Shown one piece after another: positions 23,624 to 30,712 of a stretch of 30,712 nucleotides of DNA (its first letter is position 1; every line of letters starts with the position of its first letter). This DNA is from JAPLKX01 sp035530195 (lineage in GTDB: Bacteria > Hydrogenedentota > Hydrogenedentia > Hydrogenedentales > SLHB01), in assembly GCA_035530195.1 (NCBI GenBank), contig DATKVG010000027.1, positions 1-30,712 of the forward strand, read 5' to 3'. Made by a program: the position numbers and the translations under genes. The notes below the pieces were generated by a model. The model was not told where the DNA came from and searched no databases. It saw nothing but the letters and a program-made list of their open reading frames with translations.

Positions 23624-26251
23624 CTATTCACCTACCTCATCCGCGAGCATTGCGGAAGAGGCTTTCTTGAGAGGCGCCACCTTCGTATAAACCTGTTCGG
23701 GCGGCATCAGCACGCCGTCCACCGTGAGCAGATCCCGCTCGACGCAAATACCAAACAGGCTCTCGTTCTCGCGCAGGTACGGCAGAATCAGTTTCCAGTC
23801 TTCAGCGGCGAGGGGCACGTACTCGCCGCCGTTGAGTTGTTCATCTACGAGGGTTTTGTGCGGGTCGCGGACGTAGATCGCCCCCCCCGACGCAAGCGAA
23901 AGCAGGTTGCCGCCGGCGTAAGGCAATTCGAGCGGAACCACGTTGCCCTCCTGGTCGAACCGAACGCCGTTGACGATCACGAACCCGCCGTCGATGAGCG
24001 GGTCGCCCGCCATGAACGACTCGGCGAGGAAATCGAGCGCGGTCCCGTTGATCACGACGCGCGGCCTGCCGACGGCGTTGATCAGCGGTCGGCCCGCGGC
24101 GTTGCCCATGACGAAGATCGTGCCGCCCTTGGCGCCGTAGAGAAACGTCTGGCCGACGTCGCCGTAAATGACCATCTTGCCGCGCTTGGCGATCTGGCCG
24201 AGCTGGTCCTGTGCGTTGCCGTGGACGTGGACTTCGAGCCCGTCCATGCCCGACCCGAGGTAGTCGCCGGGGTTGTCGTAGCAGTCGATGCGCAGGCCGT
24301 CGGTGGCCGGTCCGAACCCGGCGGCGTGGAACCGTGTGCCGCGCGAGTCGTAATGGACGAGATGGCGCCAGCCGACGTTGTACGCATCGACGGCGAGCCG
24401 GGCGTCGCAGTTCGGTCCCTGTGCTTCAAAGCCGCTCGCGTTGATGAGCAGGGTACGCTCATCGTTGCGCGGCGGGCGCAGCGTGTTGCGCGTTGCCCGC
24501 GAGATCCGGCGGAACGGGCTCGGGTGCGGGTCGTCGAGCAACGGCTGGTGCTCGAAGAGGGTCTCGATCCCTCTGCGCAGGATGGTGAGGACCGCGCTGC
24601 GTTTTTTTGTGCCGGTGGGATAGCGGTGGTCGGTGGCGCGGGTGAGAACGTCGATGCCGAGTTGCGGCGCGCGGGACGCGGCCCGTTCCGCGAGTGCGGA
24701 GATGAAATTGCGCAGGCGGTCAAACGTCATGCCGGCGACGTTGTCGCGGACATAATCATAAAGGCTGTCGGCGTCGTTTTCTCGAATGGCATTCTCGATA
24801 GCCGCCAGATCTTCAGCAGCCGGCTTGGAATCCTGCACGCTGATTGACAGGTTGCAGTGCTCCTGGCCGTTCGAGGATTGCAACGGCGTGCCGAACTTGT
24901 CGGTGACGAAGAGGTCGTGGGTGTGGCCGTTGCCGTTCGAGGGCACGACGTTGAACACAAACGCGCCGCCGTCGGTGTAACTGCCGCCCCTGGCGTTCCA
25001 GTACATATCGGCGACAGGCATGATGCGCGGATCATCCTTATGCAGGCTGGCCAGCGTAGCGTCGATGGCCTGTTTCTCGGAGCAGATCAGGCCGACGGAG
25101 ACGTCTTTGCCTTGCTGGAGTGCGAACACCTGGGGTCGCAGCATGGCGGTGTCGGTGATGCCGAGCAGTTGGAACCGGTCGGCGTTGCCAAGCGTGCGCG
25201 CGATGATGAAGAACCACGGGCCGTCGGGCGAGCCGTGGATGTGAGACGCCTGGATCTGGCGGTAAACGCGCTGGCGTTCTGCGGGCAGCCTGTCAAAATC
25301 GAGTTCGGTGGTCGGCGCGAGCGCCTCGATGATGTACTCGACCGGGTACTTATAGACGCGGTGCATCAGGTCGAATAGCATCACCGAAACTTCCGTGTCG
25401 GTGAGGAACCGCGGGAACAGGTTGCGTTGCGCGAGGTACTCGCACACCGAATGATAGTTTGCGAAGTCGCCGTTGTGCACCAGTGCCTCGTTCATCCCGA
25501 TGAACGGGTGCGCGCCGCCGGGATGCCAGACCCGGCCGCGGGTCGGGTATCGCTGGTGGGCGATCCAGACGTGGGCGCGGACGTCTTCCATCTTGTAGTA
25601 TTGCACGCACGCCTCGGCGTAGCCGACTATCTTCATGATAATCAGGTTGCGGGCGTGCGACATGACAAACGCGCGCTTTTCGCCGAGCGATGCGTAAAAC
25701 TCGTCGTTGATCTTGTTCGAGTTCTGGAAAACGAACTCGTCTTCGAGTTCGGTTTGGGAGAGGGTGGCGAGATTTTTGTCGCGGGCAAACTGTTCGAGCG
25801 TGTCGGGCTTAACGCGAACGAAATAGCGGGCGACGTCGGGCGGCCGGATTTCGAGCAGCGGCACGTCCCGGTAATCATCGACCGTCGGGACGATTCCGCC
25901 GTGGCTGACCTCGAAAAACGGCTCGATGTACTTCTTCTCGATCGGCTCGCGGGCGGTTGGGTCGAGCAGGCTGATTTGCAGGATGTAGGATTCCTCGATC
26001 GTTTTGCGCGATACGCCGAGGTCTGCGGGAGCGAGCCCGCACGCGGCGATGCCGCCGCCCTTGCCGTTGCCGCGGTTGCGCATCTGGATTGACGGCTCAT
26101 AGATGTGCTTGCCGCGGACGGGCGCCGTGCACGCAAACCCGGTCACGCCGCAGCCGCCCTCGGCTTCGGGTGATTTCACAAACCACTCGCCGGTCGGCCG
26201 GAGGCCGTACCGCGCGCGCAAGAACAGTTCTGCTCGGCTGATGTCTGTCAT
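23624..26251 (-). CDS. Glutamate synthase amidotransferase plus GXGXG protein (split GltB)
   Basis: The 875-residue protein joins two glutamate-synthase modules without the central FMN barrel. The N-terminal class II glutamine amidotransferase has EGGCGVTGFA, where C34 would become the N-terminal nucleophile after removal of a propeptide, as well as AHQRYPTRG (231-239), ALVHNGDFANY (256-266) and LTDTEVSVML (283-292). The C-terminal part (about 600-800) has the GXGXG beta-helix repeats: GDYLGSGMDGLEVHVHGNAQ, MVIYGDVG and GGTIFVMGNAAG. Together they would release ammonia from glutamine and channel it to an FMN subunit. That subunit is encoded just upstream. The ATG has no strong ribosome site and follows a 76-base gap holding 9-bp repeats. 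Confidence 0.9.
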   Translation of the reverse strand: MTDISRAELFLRARYGLRPTGEWFVKSPEAEGGCGVTGFACTAPVRGKHIYEPSIQMRNRGNGKGGGIAACGLAPADLGVSRKTIEESYILQISLLDPTAREPIEKKYIEPFFEVSHGGIVPTVDDYRDVPLLEIRPPDVARYFVRVKPDTLEQFARDKNLATLSQTELEDEFVFQNSNKINDEFYASLGEKRAFVMSHARNLIIMKIVGYAEACVQYYKMEDVRAHVWIAHQRYPTRGRVWHPGGAHPFIGMNEALVHNGDFANYHSVCEYLAQRNLFPRFLTDTEVSVMLFDLMHRVYKYPVEYIIEALAPTTELDFDRLPAERQRVYRQIQASHIHGSPDGPWFFIIARTLGNADRFQLLGITDTAMLRPQVFALQQGKDVSVGLICSEKQAIDATLASLHKDDPRIMPVADMYWNARGGSYTDGGAFVFNVVPSNGNGHTHDLFVTDKFGTPLQSSNGQEHCNLSISVQDSKPAAEDLAAIENAIRENDADSLYDYVRDNVAGMTFDRLRNFISALAERAASRAPQLGIDVLTRATDHRYPTGTKKRSAVLTILRRGIETLFEHQPLLDDPHPSPFRRISRATRNTLRPPRNDERTLLINASGFEAQGPNCDARLAVDAYNVGWRHLVHYDSRGTRFHAAGFGPATDGLRIDCYDNPGDYLGSGMDGLEVHVHGNAQDQLGQIAKRGKMVIYGDVGQTFLYGAKGGTIFVMGNAAGRPLINAVGRPRVVINGTALDFLAESFMAGDPLIDGGFVIVNGVRFDQEGNVVPLELPYAGGNLLSLASGGAIYVRDPHKTLVDEQLNGGEYVPLAAEDWKLILPYLRENESLFGICVERDLLTVDGVLMPPEQVYTKVAPLKKASSAMLADEVGE

Positions 26252-26279
26252 TTTTCAGCGTCTTTCGAAGAAAAATCCT

Positions 26280-26315
26280 GGGACCTATGGGACATATGAG
26301 ACCTATGGGACCAAT
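26280..26315. repeat. 9-bp tandem repeat, four units
   Basis: GGGACCTAT, GGGACATAT, GAGACCTAT and GGGACCAAT follow each other in the 76-base gap between the FMN-subunit stop and the amidotransferase start. It is the longest gap in the central part of the operon. The repeat is too short and lacks spacers, so it is not a CRISPR; slippage-prone minisatellite DNA is the simplest reading. Confidence 0.8.
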
Positions 26316-26327
26316 GGGGCGTTTTAC

Positions 26328-27851
26328 TCATTTGTCCGGGCCCTCATAGTCGAGATGGTAGAGCAGGTCGGTCCTGCCCCTGAGCGCCGCCACCGAATCC
26401 AGGCCGAGGTTCCACAGAATGTCCACAAGCATTTCGCGCCACGCGTTGTACATGTTGATCAGCCGCTGGGCGCACCAGTCCGTGGTGACGAGTTCGAGCA
26501 GATCGTCGTCCGTGGTGCAGATGCCGCGCGGGCAGCCTTTCCCGCTTTCACAGCAGCCGCAGCGGATGCAACTGAGCGCGACGAGTTCCGCGGTGCCGAT
26601 CACCACGCCGTCGGCCCCGAGCGCGATGGCTTTGGCGACGTCGGCAGGGGTACGAACGCCGCCGCTGGCGATCAGCGTGATTTCGTCCCGGACGCCCTCG
26701 GCGCTGAGGAACTGGTGGCAACTGTTGATGGCGTATTCGATCGGCATCGCGATGTTTTTCTTGGCGATATTGGGCGCCGCGCCGGTCCCGCCGTAGCTGC
26801 CGTCGATGTGGACGATGTGCGCGCCCGCGCAATACACGCCCACCGCGACCATATCGACGTCGGCGGGCGTGGATACCTTGGCCGAGAGCAGCGCGGCGGG
26901 GTTGACGTGGCTGATCCAGTCGAGGTGTTTTTTGTGATCCTCGATCGAGTACACGCTGTGGAACGGGAATGGCGAGAACAGCGACGTGCCGACCACGGCT
27001 TCGCGCATGGCGGCGACTTCCGGCGTGTTTTTGTCGGCGAGGAGGTGGCCGCCCAACCCGGGTTTGGCGCCCTGTGCGTACTTGAACTCGACTATTCTGA
27101 CGCGGGCGATGGTTTCTTCGCGCACACCGAACAGGCCCGTGGCCACCTGCGTGATCACGTGGTCGGCGTACGGAATAAGGCGCTCGGGATAGCCGCCCTC
27201 GCCGGTGCAGGTGAACGAATTCCAGGCTTGGGCCACGCGCGCCTTGCCGAGCAGCGCCCGGATGTTGGTCGAGCCGAACGACATCCCGCCGCCGTACCAC
27301 GGCACGCCAATCTTGATTTTCGGCCTGCCGTCGTTGCGCCGGTTCAGCAGGAGTTGCGTCGAAATGTCCTCGCGCCGCAGCCCCGGCACGGGCGTTTTCA
27401 GGAAGTGAAACCGCAGCTTGTCGAAACCGCCGCCGGACGCGCCGGTCTGGCATTCGAGATGCCCCGGCGGGCGTTGCCCGGTCTCGGCCATGGCCCACGT
27501 GCTGGCGAGGAGGTCGGGCGTCCAACGGTAGTCGCCGAGCGTTTTGAACACGGGGCTTTCGTCAAGCGACAAGGCGCCCGCGGGGCAGGCCGTAATGCAG
27601 AATCGGCCCGTTTTTTCGCAATCGGGCCCGATGCACCGGTAGTCGAACGGCCGGATGGGCAGCCGGTAGCCTTCCGGGCGCTGGTGAACGCCGGCGGGGC
27701 AGATTTTGACGCATTTGCCGCAGGCGATGCACGCCGAACTTCTGTGGACGCTGAACTTGCCGATCTCGTTGCGGTAGCGCGGGAGCGCAACGCGGATTTC
27801 CGGCCGGGGCACGGCGTCTTGTATGGTTTCGGGCTGAATGATCGTACTCAT
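26328..27851 (-). CDS. Glutamate synthase FMN/3Fe-4S subunit with ferredoxin domain (archaeal-type GltB)
   Basis: The 507-residue protein starts with a ferredoxin part, CIACGKCVKICP (41-52) and CITACP (85-90). The complete glutamate-synthase FMN barrel follows: VPWYGGGMSFGS (183-194), TGEGGYP, QGAKPGLGG (260-268), DGSYGGTGAAP (350-360) and IASGGVRTPADVAKAIALGA (394-413). The 3Fe-4S motif CIRCGCCESGKGCPRG (428-443) closes it. It resembles archaeal-type split glutamate synthase. It would convert 2-oxoglutarate plus ammonia from the amidotransferase to glutamate. ATG 27851 lies 5 bases after the previous stop; a longer in-frame reading to 28112 would overlap that gene and encodes Arg-rich nonsense. 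Confidence 0.92.
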   Translation of the reverse strand: MSTIIQPETIQDAVPRPEIRVALPRYRNEIGKFSVHRSSACIACGKCVKICPAGVHQRPEGYRLPIRPFDYRCIGPDCEKTGRFCITACPAGALSLDESPVFKTLGDYRWTPDLLASTWAMAETGQRPPGHLECQTGASGGGFDKLRFHFLKTPVPGLRREDISTQLLLNRRNDGRPKIKIGVPWYGGGMSFGSTNIRALLGKARVAQAWNSFTCTGEGGYPERLIPYADHVITQVATGLFGVREETIARVRIVEFKYAQGAKPGLGGHLLADKNTPEVAAMREAVVGTSLFSPFPFHSVYSIEDHKKHLDWISHVNPAALLSAKVSTPADVDMVAVGVYCAGAHIVHIDGSYGGTGAAPNIAKKNIAMPIEYAINSCHQFLSAEGVRDEITLIASGGVRTPADVAKAIALGADGVVIGTAELVALSCIRCGCCESGKGCPRGICTTDDDLLELVTTDWCAQRLINMYNAWREMLVDILWNLGLDSVAALRGRTDLLYHLDYEGPDK

Positions 27852-27856
27852 GCCGC

Positions 27857-29233
27857 CTATACTCCCGGGTTGCGTTTGCCGAACAGGCGGCCGAAAGTTG
27901 ATGCCTCGAGGTCTTCGAAAAACATGCAGCGGCCCGTTTCGCCGCGCAGCCTGCGCATCTCCCTGATGCCCATGGCGCCGAGCAGTTCGAGCAACTGGTT
28001 GCGCCAGGCGCCCATGAGGTTGACGATGCGCTGAATGCCGTACGGTTCCTCGACCTCGTCCAGATGCACTGGGCAAATCTCGCCGCGCAAGCATTCGCCG
28101 CACAACCGGCATTCCAGAGCCGTCATCAGCGGCAGGTCAACCGCAACAAGGTCCGCGCCGCAGATAATCGCCTTGGCGACGTGCTCGGCGTGGGCGATCC
28201 CGCCCGACGCCACGACCGTAACCAGGTCGCGGATGCCTTCTTTGACGAGCGCGCGGTGGATTTCGCGGAGGACGTCGCGCATGTGGCGCGGGTTATCGGC
28301 GCCAGTTTCGAGACCGTGCGAGTCGAACACCAGATGAATGAGTTCGGCGCCGTCGCGGGTCAGTTCGCAGATGCGGCCGGCGCACTCGGGTGTGGCCGCC
28401 AGCCGGATCGAGACGATACGCGCCGGGCTTTTGTCTTTGATTCGTTGTTGGATAGCTAGCACATCGCTCCAATCGGCCACCATCACGATGGGAGCCGAAA
28501 AATCGATCGCATTTTCAGGCTGGCAAAGGGGAATTGCGCCCGGGATTCCGAGCAAGTCGGCGTTGTTGTTGTCGACGATGAAGAGCGTGCCGATCCGTTC
28601 CGCGGCTTTGGCCACGGCGCGCACCACGGCGCCACGCTGAAACTGCCGGGGCACGCATTCAAAAATGATCGGGACAGGAATTTCAACGAGCGGCGGCGGC
28701 GCAATCGCCATCTGGCCGTCTTTAAGCGTCAGGTATGGCGCCTTGCGGCCGATGTCGACGCTGGTGCTGATGTATTCGCGCCCATGGATGCCGTCGCGGG
28801 TGGGCCGGACGATCTCCGACATATCCGTCCACATCGAATCGAAGCCGGGGCCGCTAAACGGGCCGCCATACCCCGAGCCGGACACGGGGATGTTGCCGGT
28901 TTCGGCCTGGTACCAGTTGGCGAGAATGATGTCGGGCGTGTAATAGGAATCGCCGAGGCGCTCGTATTCGGGATTGACGACGCGGGTGAGCAGGCCCTTG
29001 GTGCAGTTCTGGATGCAGGCCAGGCAGCCTTTGCACTGGTAGATATAGTCGAGCAGGGTGACGTCTTCGCGCAGCGAGTCCGCTTCGTCCCGGTAGAACC
29101 CGTACACGCAACTGCGCTTGACGCAGTTGTGGCAGTTCGAGCAGTCCTCGCGCCAATCGACGATGCCCAGCTTGCCGATGGGCCGGACGCTGGGCGGGGC
29201 GGGCTTGGTATCGATATGGTACTTGTGCGGCAC
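27857..29233 (-). CDS. Divergent glutamate-synthase-like Fe-S protein, FMN site partly lost
   Basis: The 458-residue protein is a paralogue of the following gene. It has two N-terminal clusters, CSNCHNCVKRSC (31-42) and CKGCLACIQNC (67-77). The barrel end VASGGIAHAEHVAKAIICGA (341-360) and a 3Fe-4S motif CRLCGECLRGEIC (375-387) remain. The segments for the substrate and FMN (GGMSFGS, QGAKPG, GGTGAAP) are absent and replaced by SEIVRPTRDGIHGREY (139-154). It may be a structural or electron-carrying partner rather than a second synthase. The GTG at 29233 is chosen: it is one base after the metF stop and has GGAGG 9 bases upstream. The in-frame start at 29290 lies inside metF. Confidence 0.85.
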   Translation of the reverse strand: MPHKYHIDTKPAPPSVRPIGKLGIVDWREDCSNCHNCVKRSCVYGFYRDEADSLREDVTLLDYIYQCKGCLACIQNCTKGLLTRVVNPEYERLGDSYYTPDIILANWYQAETGNIPVSGSGYGGPFSGPGFDSMWTDMSEIVRPTRDGIHGREYISTSVDIGRKAPYLTLKDGQMAIAPPPLVEIPVPIIFECVPRQFQRGAVVRAVAKAAERIGTLFIVDNNNADLLGIPGAIPLCQPENAIDFSAPIVMVADWSDVLAIQQRIKDKSPARIVSIRLAATPECAGRICELTRDGAELIHLVFDSHGLETGADNPRHMRDVLREIHRALVKEGIRDLVTVVASGGIAHAEHVAKAIICGADLVAVDLPLMTALECRLCGECLRGEICPVHLDEVEEPYGIQRIVNLMGAWRNQLLELLGAMGIREMRRLRGETGRCMFFEDLEASTFGRLFGKRNPGV

Positions 29234-29234
29234 G

Positions 29235-30110
29235 TTACACGGCCTCCAACCCGGCCCGCTGGATGATTTCGAGCGCGGCCGCGGGGTCATCCGCCACGAT
29301 CTGGAACCCGCGCAAGCCTTTGAGCGACGCCAGTTGCCGGATCGTCTCGACGGTTACATCGATACCCGCGGCGCGCTGTGCAGCCTTGTCGCCGGGCGAG
29401 GCAACACGGTCGAGGACTGCCGCCGGCATCATCGGCCGCGGCCTGCTGTCGGCGAGTTTATTGGCCTGATCCGCGTCCAGGAGCGGTTCGATGCCCGCGA
29501 TGATGGCGGCCCTTTGATGAAGCCCGCGCTGCGTCACTTGATCCCACCACGCGCGGAATCGGTCGAGGTCGAACACCGGTTGCGTGATCAGGAATTCGGC
29601 GCCGGCGTTTATTTTCTTGGCCAGCCGCATCAGTTGCATCTCGGGGGGATCGGCGAACGGCGCCGCAACGGCTCCCAGGCAAAACGCGCCGGGTTCCAGC
29701 CGGGCGACAGCCGACAGCAGTTGAATCGAGTCGAGGTCGAACACATTTTTAGCGGGCGGGCATGCGCCGAGGGTTTGATGGTCGCCGCTGGTGCACAGGA
29801 TGTTGCGGACGCCGAGCGCCTGCGCGCCCAGGCATGCCCCCAGCAGGGCCAGCCGGTTTCTGTCGCGCGTGACGAGATGCATGACAGGCTCGACGCCCTC
29901 GGCGGCGATGATGGCGGCAGCAGCCAGCGAGCAGATGCACACGCCGTGGCGGCTGTCACTGACGCCGATGGCATGGACCTTGCCGGAAAACCGTTTTGCG
30001 GCGGCCCGCAACGGCGCGGGATCCCCTGTCCCGGGCGGCGAAAGCTCAACCATCAGGATGGATTGGCCGGATTGAATCCTTGTTTTTAAGCTTTTCGGGT
30101 TATCTGTCAT
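29235..30110 (-). CDS. metF: MetF, 5,10-methylenetetrahydrofolate reductase
   Basis: The 291-residue FAD barrel fits the MetF family: VELSPPG with the catalytic Glu (residue 22), ILCTSGDHQ with the flavin-modulating Asp (110), and FLITQPVFD (173-181). It interconverts methylene- and methyl-tetrahydrofolate in the cytoplasm. The NAD(P)H-binding role of stand-alone MetF may be replaced here by MetV and the Hdr subunits, as in acetogens where MetF needs MetV. ATG 30110 follows AAGGAA at 5 bases. The stop is one base before the GTG of the next gene. The 60-base gap upstream contains CGTACG-AGGA-CGTACG, a small hairpin. Confidence 0.93.
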   Translation of the reverse strand: MTDNPKSLKTRIQSGQSILMVELSPPGTGDPAPLRAAAKRFSGKVHAIGVSDSRHGVCICSLAAAAIIAAEGVEPVMHLVTRDRNRLALLGACLGAQALGVRNILCTSGDHQTLGACPPAKNVFDLDSIQLLSAVARLEPGAFCLGAVAAPFADPPEMQLMRLAKKINAGAEFLITQPVFDLDRFRAWWDQVTQRGLHQRAAIIAGIEPLLDADQANKLADSRPRPMMPAAVLDRVASPGDKAAQRAAGIDVTVETIRQLASLKGLRGFQIVADDPAAALEIIQRAGLEAV

Positions 30111-30170
30111 TGGTTTCCTTGCCCCTTACGCGTACGAGGACGTACGGGCCCGTTTAACGTTTGCGCCGGA

Positions 30171-30653
30171 TCAACCCGCCTTCACCGTCCGCACGCGGAT
30201 CGGACTCTCGCCCAACGCGCAAAACCCGTCGACTGCGCTGTCGACTATCGCGCGGACGTCGTCGGCCGGCGCGCAATGCGTCAGCACGACCCGTTCCGGC
30301 TCGACGCCGATTTCCGCCAGGAGCCGCTGCACGGTCCCCACGCGGATCTCGGCCCGGTAGTTGCCCTGGCCGAGCCGGCACTCGCCTTTGGGGCACGTCA
30401 CGACAAGCAGGCCGCGCGCGCCCGCCTCGAGCGCGCCGAACAGGTATTCAGGGTCGATCTTGCCACTGCAGGGGAGTTCTTTCACCTGCACGTGAACACC
30501 CAGATGCTCCCACTGGCGCGGCAGGGAGCCGCATTCGCGCGGCAGGGAGCCGCGTTCGCGCGGCAGGGAGCCGCATTCGTGCGGCAGAGGCGTCCTGTCG
30601 GCCAAGCACTGGCGGCATACATATAGGATAATACCCGGGTCTTGCGGCTCCAT
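30171..30653 (-). CDS. Second, divergent MvhD-like subunit with an in-frame minisatellite
   Basis: The 160-residue protein keeps the MvhD scaffold: YVCRQCLAD (11-19), ELPCSGKIDPEYL (59-71), VTCPKGECRLGQGNYRAE (86-103, read in two parts) and a late CALGESP. Between the first Cys pair and the central PCSGK, the usual DLAG..R..YP segment is replaced by three copies of GSLPRE(C/R) encoded by 21-bp repeats. Family members transfer electrons to or from HdrA. This copy precedes metF, whereas the regular mvhD follows hdrA, so two docking partners may be served. ATG 30653 has only a weak AGAAG just upstream. The upstream 59 bases hold no confident promoter. Confidence 0.8.
   Translation of the reverse strand: MEPQDPGIILYVCRQCLADRTPLPHECGSLPRERGSLPRECGSLPRQWEHLGVHVQVKELPCSGKIDPEYLFGALEAGARGLLVVTCPKGECRLGQGNYRAEIRVGTVQRLLAEIGVEPERVVLTHCAPADDVRAIVDSAVDGFCALGESPIRVRTVKAG
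30516..30590. repeat. 21-bp in-frame tandem repeat inside the mvhD-like gene
   Basis: Units start at 30516, 30537 and 30558, each GCGCGGCAGGGAGCCGC(A/G)TTC, with a partial fourth from 30579. Units differ at one position. The 21-base period keeps frame and adds seven residues per unit. This predicts length variation between strains. Confidence 0.9.
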
Positions 30654-30712
30654 CTTCTATTCTCTACCTATGCTCGTATAAAAGTTAAACCGGCCCCGCC
30701 TTGGCAGTCACC

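Larger units (their letters stand above)
15978..30653 (-). other. Predicted 14.7-kb operon combining MetVF, HdrABC, MvhD and glutamate-synthase modules
   Basis: Eleven genes run in one direction. Reading 5' to 3', the junctions are: 60-base gap after the first mvhD-like gene, then 1, 5, 76, 2 bases, then overlap 4, 1 base, and overlaps of 4, 4 and 4. Such spacing implies one transcript with translational coupling and roughly fixed stoichiometry. Only 59 bases precede the first gene inside the window, so the operon promoter, or further upstream genes, may lie outside. Confidence 0.8.

Noticed and set aside
27852..28112. Longer form of the FMN-type glutamate synthase subunit
   Set aside because: The additional 87 codons overlap the end of the preceding gene and are Arg-rich; ATG 27851 starts the conserved ferredoxin region.
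30516..30590. Possible CRISPR array
   Set aside because: Units are contiguous 21-mers without spacers and lie in frame within a coding region; no cas gene is present.

Overview
This window is high-GC bacterial DNA with short intergenic gaps, and several genes use GTG or TTG starts. The content is a secreted carbohydrate-degrading repertoire, a Na+/solute symporter, cytochrome c genes, dispersed palindromic repeats and a long Hdr/Met operon. This fits a metagenome-type bacterium of the Planctomycetota, Hydrogenedentota or Omnitrophota kind. That placement is an inference; no rRNA or tRNA gene is visible to anchor it.

Left part (1-15.9 kb), ordinary accessory functions. It starts with a lipoprotein that has a glycosidase-like helical toroid, followed by a metallophosphoesterase. 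A convergent LysM-like N-acetylmuramoyl-L-alanine amidase, an MFS permease and a TatA protein come next. Then there is an AAA+ response regulator that lacks both its phospho-acceptor Asp and a normal GAFTGA loop. A repeat-filled divergent gap separates it from an SSS-family symporter facing a GH36-type alpha-galactosidase tail to tail. A three-gene periplasmic operon follows: di-haem cytochrome c peroxidase, Tat-exported phosphoesterase and SoxA-like cytochrome c. A decayed transposase fragment lies at its end.

Right part (15978-30653, all on the minus strand), the main interest. Reading 5' to 3' the order is: mvhD-like gene, metF, two glutamate-synthase FMN-domain-like genes, a class II glutamine amidotransferase/GXGXG gene, hdrC, hdrB, a 1505-residue hdrA, mvhD, a four-helix-bundle (23S IVP) gene and metV. 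Most junctions are 4-base overlaps or gaps of 1-5 bases. metV, metF, hdrABC and mvhD are the parts of the MetVF-HdrABC-MvhD methylenetetrahydrofolate reductase complex known from Moorella thermoacetica. Here they are interleaved with every module of a glutamate synthase: amidotransferase, GXGXG, FMN/3Fe-4S, and a GltD-like NAD(P)H module inserted inside HdrA. My hypothesis is one large flavin-based electron-transfer complex linking NAD(P)H, ferredoxin, C1-folate reduction and possibly glutamate synthesis.

The operon also carries repeat-derived insertions. A 506-bp cassette with ~50-bp terminal inverted repeats brings in the IVP gene and rewrites the end of mvhD. A 21-bp in-frame minisatellite lies inside the first mvhD-like gene. 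A 9-bp tandem repeat occupies the gap before the amidotransferase gene. A dispersed repeat forms the end of hdrB.
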